A stretch of DNA of 15,297 nt from an uncultured Rhodanobacter sp. (GTDB lineage Bacteria > Pseudomonadota > Gammaproteobacteria > Xanthomonadales > Rhodanobacteraceae): assembly GCA_937906285.1 (NCBI GenBank), contig CALCWL010000536.1, positions 1-15,297 on the forward strand, read 5' to 3'. Positions 1-15,297 of the stretch are shown here, in pieces; position 1 is the first letter of the stretch; the number at the start of each line of letters is the position of its first letter. Both the position numbers and the translations under genes were made by a program. Under the pieces are notes generated by a model. That model ran no database searches, was not told where the DNA came from, and saw only the letters and a program-made list of their open reading frames with translations.

Positions 1-573
1 CGCACCCTTGAAAAGGCTTTCCTTGGCGGAGAACGCGATCGTGAGGAGCATGTCGCCGGACAGCTGAGCGTGGCGCTCATCCAGCACGGCGAGTTCGGGC
101 GAGGTGAAGGCGAGTTCCCGCACGGCCTCGCGGGCGGCCGCTTCGATGACGTCTTCGAAGTCGATGCCGATGCCCCTCACGGCCGACGCGTCGACGGCGA
201 TCGCGCCGGCCAGGTCGCGTGTATGCGTGATGCTTCCCTTCACGCCCGCCTGCCACAGTGGTTCCCTCGATGATCCGATGCCCGGGATCGCTGCGGCGAC
301 GCCGAGGCGCTCGACCGCCTGGCGGGCCGCGATCCGGCCGGCCAGAAACTCGGCCTGTCGCTTGGGCACGGCCTTCCGCAAAACGGAGGGAAGCGGCACG
401 CCATGCTGCTCGAAGGCCGCCGGGGCGAACGCCGCGGAAGAGAACTCGATCACGAAGGCCGGGGGCAGTCGTGGGTCATCATCGCCAACTTCCAGCCATC
501 GGGCACGGCGCAACAGCGCGTCCTGCCCGCCGCGTTCGAACGAGGATCGGCTGGATCGATCTTGGGCTGTCAA
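1..573 (-). CDS. 4'-phosphopantetheinyl transferase, EntD/Sfp superfamily (3' end beyond window)
   Basis: This enzyme would move the phosphopantetheine arm of CoA onto the conserved serine of carrier domains, activating the adjacent NRPS in the cytosol. The minus-strand frame is open from the left edge and shows the family landmarks in order: KRQAEFLAGR (about residues 71-80), the GSITHT histidine (about residue 117), the Mg-binding GIGIDFED (Asp138 and Glu140) and FSAKESLFK (Lys184 and Glu185), where the window ends. The 46-residue spacing from Asp to Lys is close to E. coli EntD (44 by my recollection). The roughly 20-50 C-terminal residues are missing. I chose the TTG at 573-571 because AGGGAG lies 6 nt upstream. 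The only in-frame ATG nearby (666-664) has no clear ribosome binding site, and a TTG at 513-511 is also possible. The gene is divergent from the NRPS, which suggests it is dedicated to this locus. Family is confident; the start is not. Confidence 0.88.
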   Translation of the reverse strand, partial: MTAQDRSSRSSFERGGQDALLRRARWLEVGDDDPRLPPAFVIEFSSAAFAPAAFEQHGVPLPSVLRKAVPKRQAEFLAGRIAARQAVERLGVAAAIPGIGSSREPLWQAGVKGSITHTRDLAGAIAVDASAVRGIGIDFEDVIEAAAREAVRELAFTSPELAVLDERHAQLSGDMLLTIAFSAKESLFKGA

Positions 574-579
574 GCATGT

Positions 580-585
580 CTCCCT
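580..585 (-). promoter_or_regulatory. Ribosome binding site for the transferase gene
   Basis: AGGGAG on the minus strand, 6 nt before the TTG at 573-571. It decides the start in favour of TTG. An ATG at 577-575 is in another frame and lies only 2 nt from this site, too close for initiation, and that frame soon stops. Confidence 0.5.
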
Positions 586-607
586 GCGTCGGTCGGCTCC
601 CGACGCA
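585..607. repeat. 8-bp inverted repeat upstream of the transferase start
   Basis: TGCGTCGG at 585-592 and CCGACGCA at 600-607 are perfect reverse complements with a 7-nt loop. In the transferase mRNA the stem would lie directly before the AGGGAG site, so it could be an operator or a leader hairpin affecting translation. Function is inference. Confidence 0.45.
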
Positions 608-746
608 AGCGAGGCTGCGGGCCATCTCTGGTGCCGCAAGCGGTGCCGGGAGTCGGGGGCAAGCATAGTGGGGTCGGGCAGCGAGCGCCCTCGTGGCGTT
701 CGTTTCCCGTGCCGGTTGCATGAGGTTTTCCATCCATTTTCCGAGC

Positions 747-752
747 AAGGAG
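747..752 (+). promoter_or_regulatory. Ribosome binding site for the NRPS gene
   Basis: AAGGAG with a 6-nt spacer to GTG at 759-761. This near-ideal Shine-Dalgarno sequence fixes the NRPS start at GTG rather than at the in-frame ATGs at 693 or 720, which have no such site. Confidence 0.8.
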
Positions 753-758
753 CGACAG

Positions 759-13754
<12,996 letters not shown>

Positions 13755-15105
13755 TCGGCAGCACGCTGACGTCCTTCGCGCTCGGCGTGTGGGTCTACCA
13801 GCAGACGGCACTGGTCTCGACCTATGCCTTGATGATGGTCTTCATCATCCTGCCGGCGATCGCGCTCTCCCCGGTGGCGGGAACGCTTGCCGACCGCATC
13901 GATCGCAGGAAACTGATGATCGCGAGCAACTGCCTGGCCGGCTTCTCCACCATGTCCGCGGCGGCGCTGATCTGGTTCGAAAGCCTGCAAATCTGGCAGG
14001 TCTATGTCCTCGCCGGACTGACGGCGGTGGCGAATGCCTTCCGGCTGCCCGCCTACGCGTCGATGATCACCCAGATCGTTCCGAAGCGTTATTACGGCAA
14101 GGCCAACGGCTTCGTGCAGCTTGGCGCCGGCATGGGTTCCTTCATCGGCCCGGCTCTAGCCGGAGCCCTGATGGCGTGGATCGGCCTCGACGGCATCGTG
14201 CTGATCGACCTGACGACCTTCGTCATCGCCCTGGCGACGCTGTTGTACGTCCGCATTCCCGATGCGATGTTTGCGCGACGCGAGGAACCCTTCTTCAAGG
14301 AAATGGTGGGCGGCTGGCACTACATCGTTAAACGCCACAGCCTGGTGGCGATGATCGTGATGGTGACCATTGCGAACTACTTTGTCGGACTCATCGAATC
14401 GCTGATCACGCCGCTTGTCCTGGTCTCCGGCAACCCGGAGTCGCTCGGCTTCGTCATGGCTTCGAACGGCGCCGGGATCCTGGTCGGAAGTGCCTTGATG
14501 AGTTTGTGGGGAGGCACCCAGCGACGCATCGACGGCATTCTGGCGTGCACCTTGCTGTGCGGGTTCTGCATTGCACTGGCCGGGGCTTATCCCTCCGTGT
14601 CGAGCCAGGCGAGCGGGATGTTCGGCTTCGGTTTCGCCCTGGCATTGGTCAACGCCCACTGGATTTCCACGGTACAGACGAAGGTCGGCATGGAACTCCA
14701 GGGGCGCGTGATGGCCACCAACTTCATGTTGATGGAGGCCATGGTCCCGCTGGGTTATCTGAGTGCCGGACCACTGGCTGACCGGGTCTTCGAACCGTTG
14801 ATGGCCAAGGGCGGCGCGGGGGCCGGGGTGCTCGGCGGGATCATCGGTACCGGGCCCGGGCGTGGCATCGGGTTGATCCTCGTGCTGTCGGGCGTGTTCC
14901 TGGCCATGTGGGCGGTCGCGGCCTATTTGTATCGCCCGATCCGGCGGCTCGAAGACATTCTTCCGGATGCGCGGGCGGACGAAGTCATCGAGGCGGACAA
15001 GGACAAGTTGCAGGAGAAAGCCGACCTCGCGCTTCGCCTCGCCACCCGGAAGGAAGAAGGGCTGGCGTCGTGATTGCCGGTCGATACCGCGGCGCAAGGC
15101 GGTCG

Positions 15106-15138
15106 TCCGTTCCGGTCCGCGTCGCCGCCCGGAACGGA
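15106..15138 (+). terminator. Stem-loop 32 nt after the exporter stop, likely operon terminator
   Basis: TCCGTTCCGG (15106-15115) pairs perfectly with CCGGAACGGA (15129-15138) around a 13-nt loop. Position and strength suit a terminator for the NRPS-exporter transcript. No T-run follows, which is common in high-GC genomes, so termination could be Rho-assisted, or the stem may mainly protect the mRNA end. Confidence 0.55.
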
Positions 15139-15176
15139 TGCGCAACCGGGCCCGTGCGGTCGGGCGGGCGACGGTC

Positions 15177-15269
15177 GTGCCGCAGGTCGCTGCCGGGCCG
15201 GGTGCATTGCCGCAAACATTTCGTGCGGCAATGGCCGGTCTTGCGATTGACAGTTTTGCACTGCGGCAC
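15177..15269. repeat. Nested inverted repeats built on TGCCGCA
   Basis: Four copies of one heptamer form two nested palindromes. TGCCGCA occurs at 15178-15184 and 15208-15214, and its complement TGCGGCA at 15224-15230 and 15262-15268. The inner pair extends to a perfect 10-bp stem (CATTGCCGCA 15205-15214, TGCGGCAATG 15224-15233, 9-nt loop). The outer pair extends to 9 bp (GTGCCGCAG 15177-15185, CTGCGGCAC 15261-15269). The last copy sits inside the spacer of the promoter at 15247-15275. This looks like a multi-site operator, although the inner stem could instead be a terminator. Confidence 0.5.
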
Positions 15270-15275
15270 GACAAT
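15247..15275 (+). promoter_or_regulatory. Sigma-70-type promoter reading out of the right edge
   Basis: A perfect TTGACA (15247-15252) and GACAAT (15270-15275, 4 of 6 to TATAAT) are separated by exactly 17 nt. This is the best promoter match I noticed in the window. It should start transcription near 15282 for a gene beyond the edge. A TGCGGCA copy fills the end of the spacer, so a bound regulator there would block polymerase. Confidence 0.55.
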
Positions 15276-15277
15276 GC

Positions 15278-15295
15278 GCGCGCCCTGCGGCGCGC
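15278..15295 (+). repeat. 7-bp GC hairpin at the predicted transcription start
   Basis: GCGCGCC (15278-15284) pairs with GGCGCGC (15289-15295) around CTGC. It begins 2 nt after the proposed -10 box, so it covers the start site and first transcribed bases. It could be an operator half-site pair or a leader hairpin, and in DNA this GC-rich it may also be chance. Confidence 0.3.
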
Positions 15296-15297
15296 TG

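Larger units (their letters stand above)
574..758. promoter_or_regulatory. Divergent intergenic region between transferase and NRPS genes
   Basis: This is the 185-bp gap between the two proposed start codons and must contain, or lie close to, the promoters for both directions. I could not find a convincing -35/-10 pair on either strand. It holds an 8-bp inverted repeat (585-607), one copy of the octamer GTGCCGCA (631-638) that recurs downstream of the exporter, and two TTTTCC copies one helical turn apart (726-731 and 737-742) just before the NRPS ribosome binding site. The last stretch is locally AT-richer than its surroundings. Confidence 0.55.
15074..15297. other. Intergenic region after the exporter gene, running off the right edge
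   Basis: No convincing gene was found on either strand in these 224 bp. The region is dense in inverted repeats: a 10-bp stem at 15106-15138, a 10-bp stem at 15205-15233, outer GTGCCGCAG/CTGCGGCAC arms at 15177-15185 and 15261-15269, and a 7-bp GC stem at 15278-15295. A sigma-70-like promoter on the plus strand reads toward a gene beyond the window. Confidence 0.7.

Noticed and set aside
693..758. NRPS start at ATG 693 or ATG 720
   Set aside because: Neither has a ribosome binding site, and the added residues match nothing in C domains. GTG 759 has AAGGAG at ideal spacing.

Overview
The window is high-GC bacterial DNA (about two thirds G+C by eye) holding one small nonribosomal peptide locus. 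The dense coding, the EntD-type phosphopantetheinyl transferase and the NRPS style point to a proteobacterium, probably a xanthomonad relative (Lysobacteraceae/Rhodanobacteraceae) or a Burkholderiales member. That placement is an inference from style only.

Layout. (1) Positions 573 to 1, minus strand: an EntD/Sfp-family 4'-phosphopantetheinyl transferase whose C-terminus lies beyond the left edge. (2) Positions 574-758: a 185-bp divergent intergenic region with an inverted repeat and both ribosome binding sites. (3) Positions 759-13754, plus strand: one 4331-residue NRPS with domain order (C-terminal half of C)-A-PCP / C-A-PCP / C-A-PCP / C-A-PCP-TE. (4) Positions 13622-15073, plus strand: a major facilitator exporter that overlaps the 3' end of the NRPS gene by 133 bp. 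(5) Positions 15074-15297: intergenic DNA with a terminator-like stem-loop, nested TGCCGCA inverted repeats and a good sigma-70-type promoter firing out of the right edge.

How it works together. The transferase would load the four carrier domains, the NRPS would build a tetrapeptide (or a cyclic or oligomeric product of it), and the transporter would export it. The ten-residue specificity codes I read by eye are DVFYLGGVFK (A1), DSALIAEVWK (A2), DAFLVGAVVK (A3) and DVFYLGGVFK (A4), so modules 1 and 4 should select the same residue. There is no epimerase, methyltransferase or tailoring enzyme in the window. Condensation-domain subtype, and so stereochemistry, cannot be settled by eye.

Most notable: the thioesterase has cysteine in place of the usual serine nucleophile (GHCAGG). 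The starter module carries a decayed half condensation domain with no catalytic histidine motif. A1 and A4 share a code and an odd pocket motif. The NRPS tail is read out of frame through the start of the exporter gene. I do not recognise the product.
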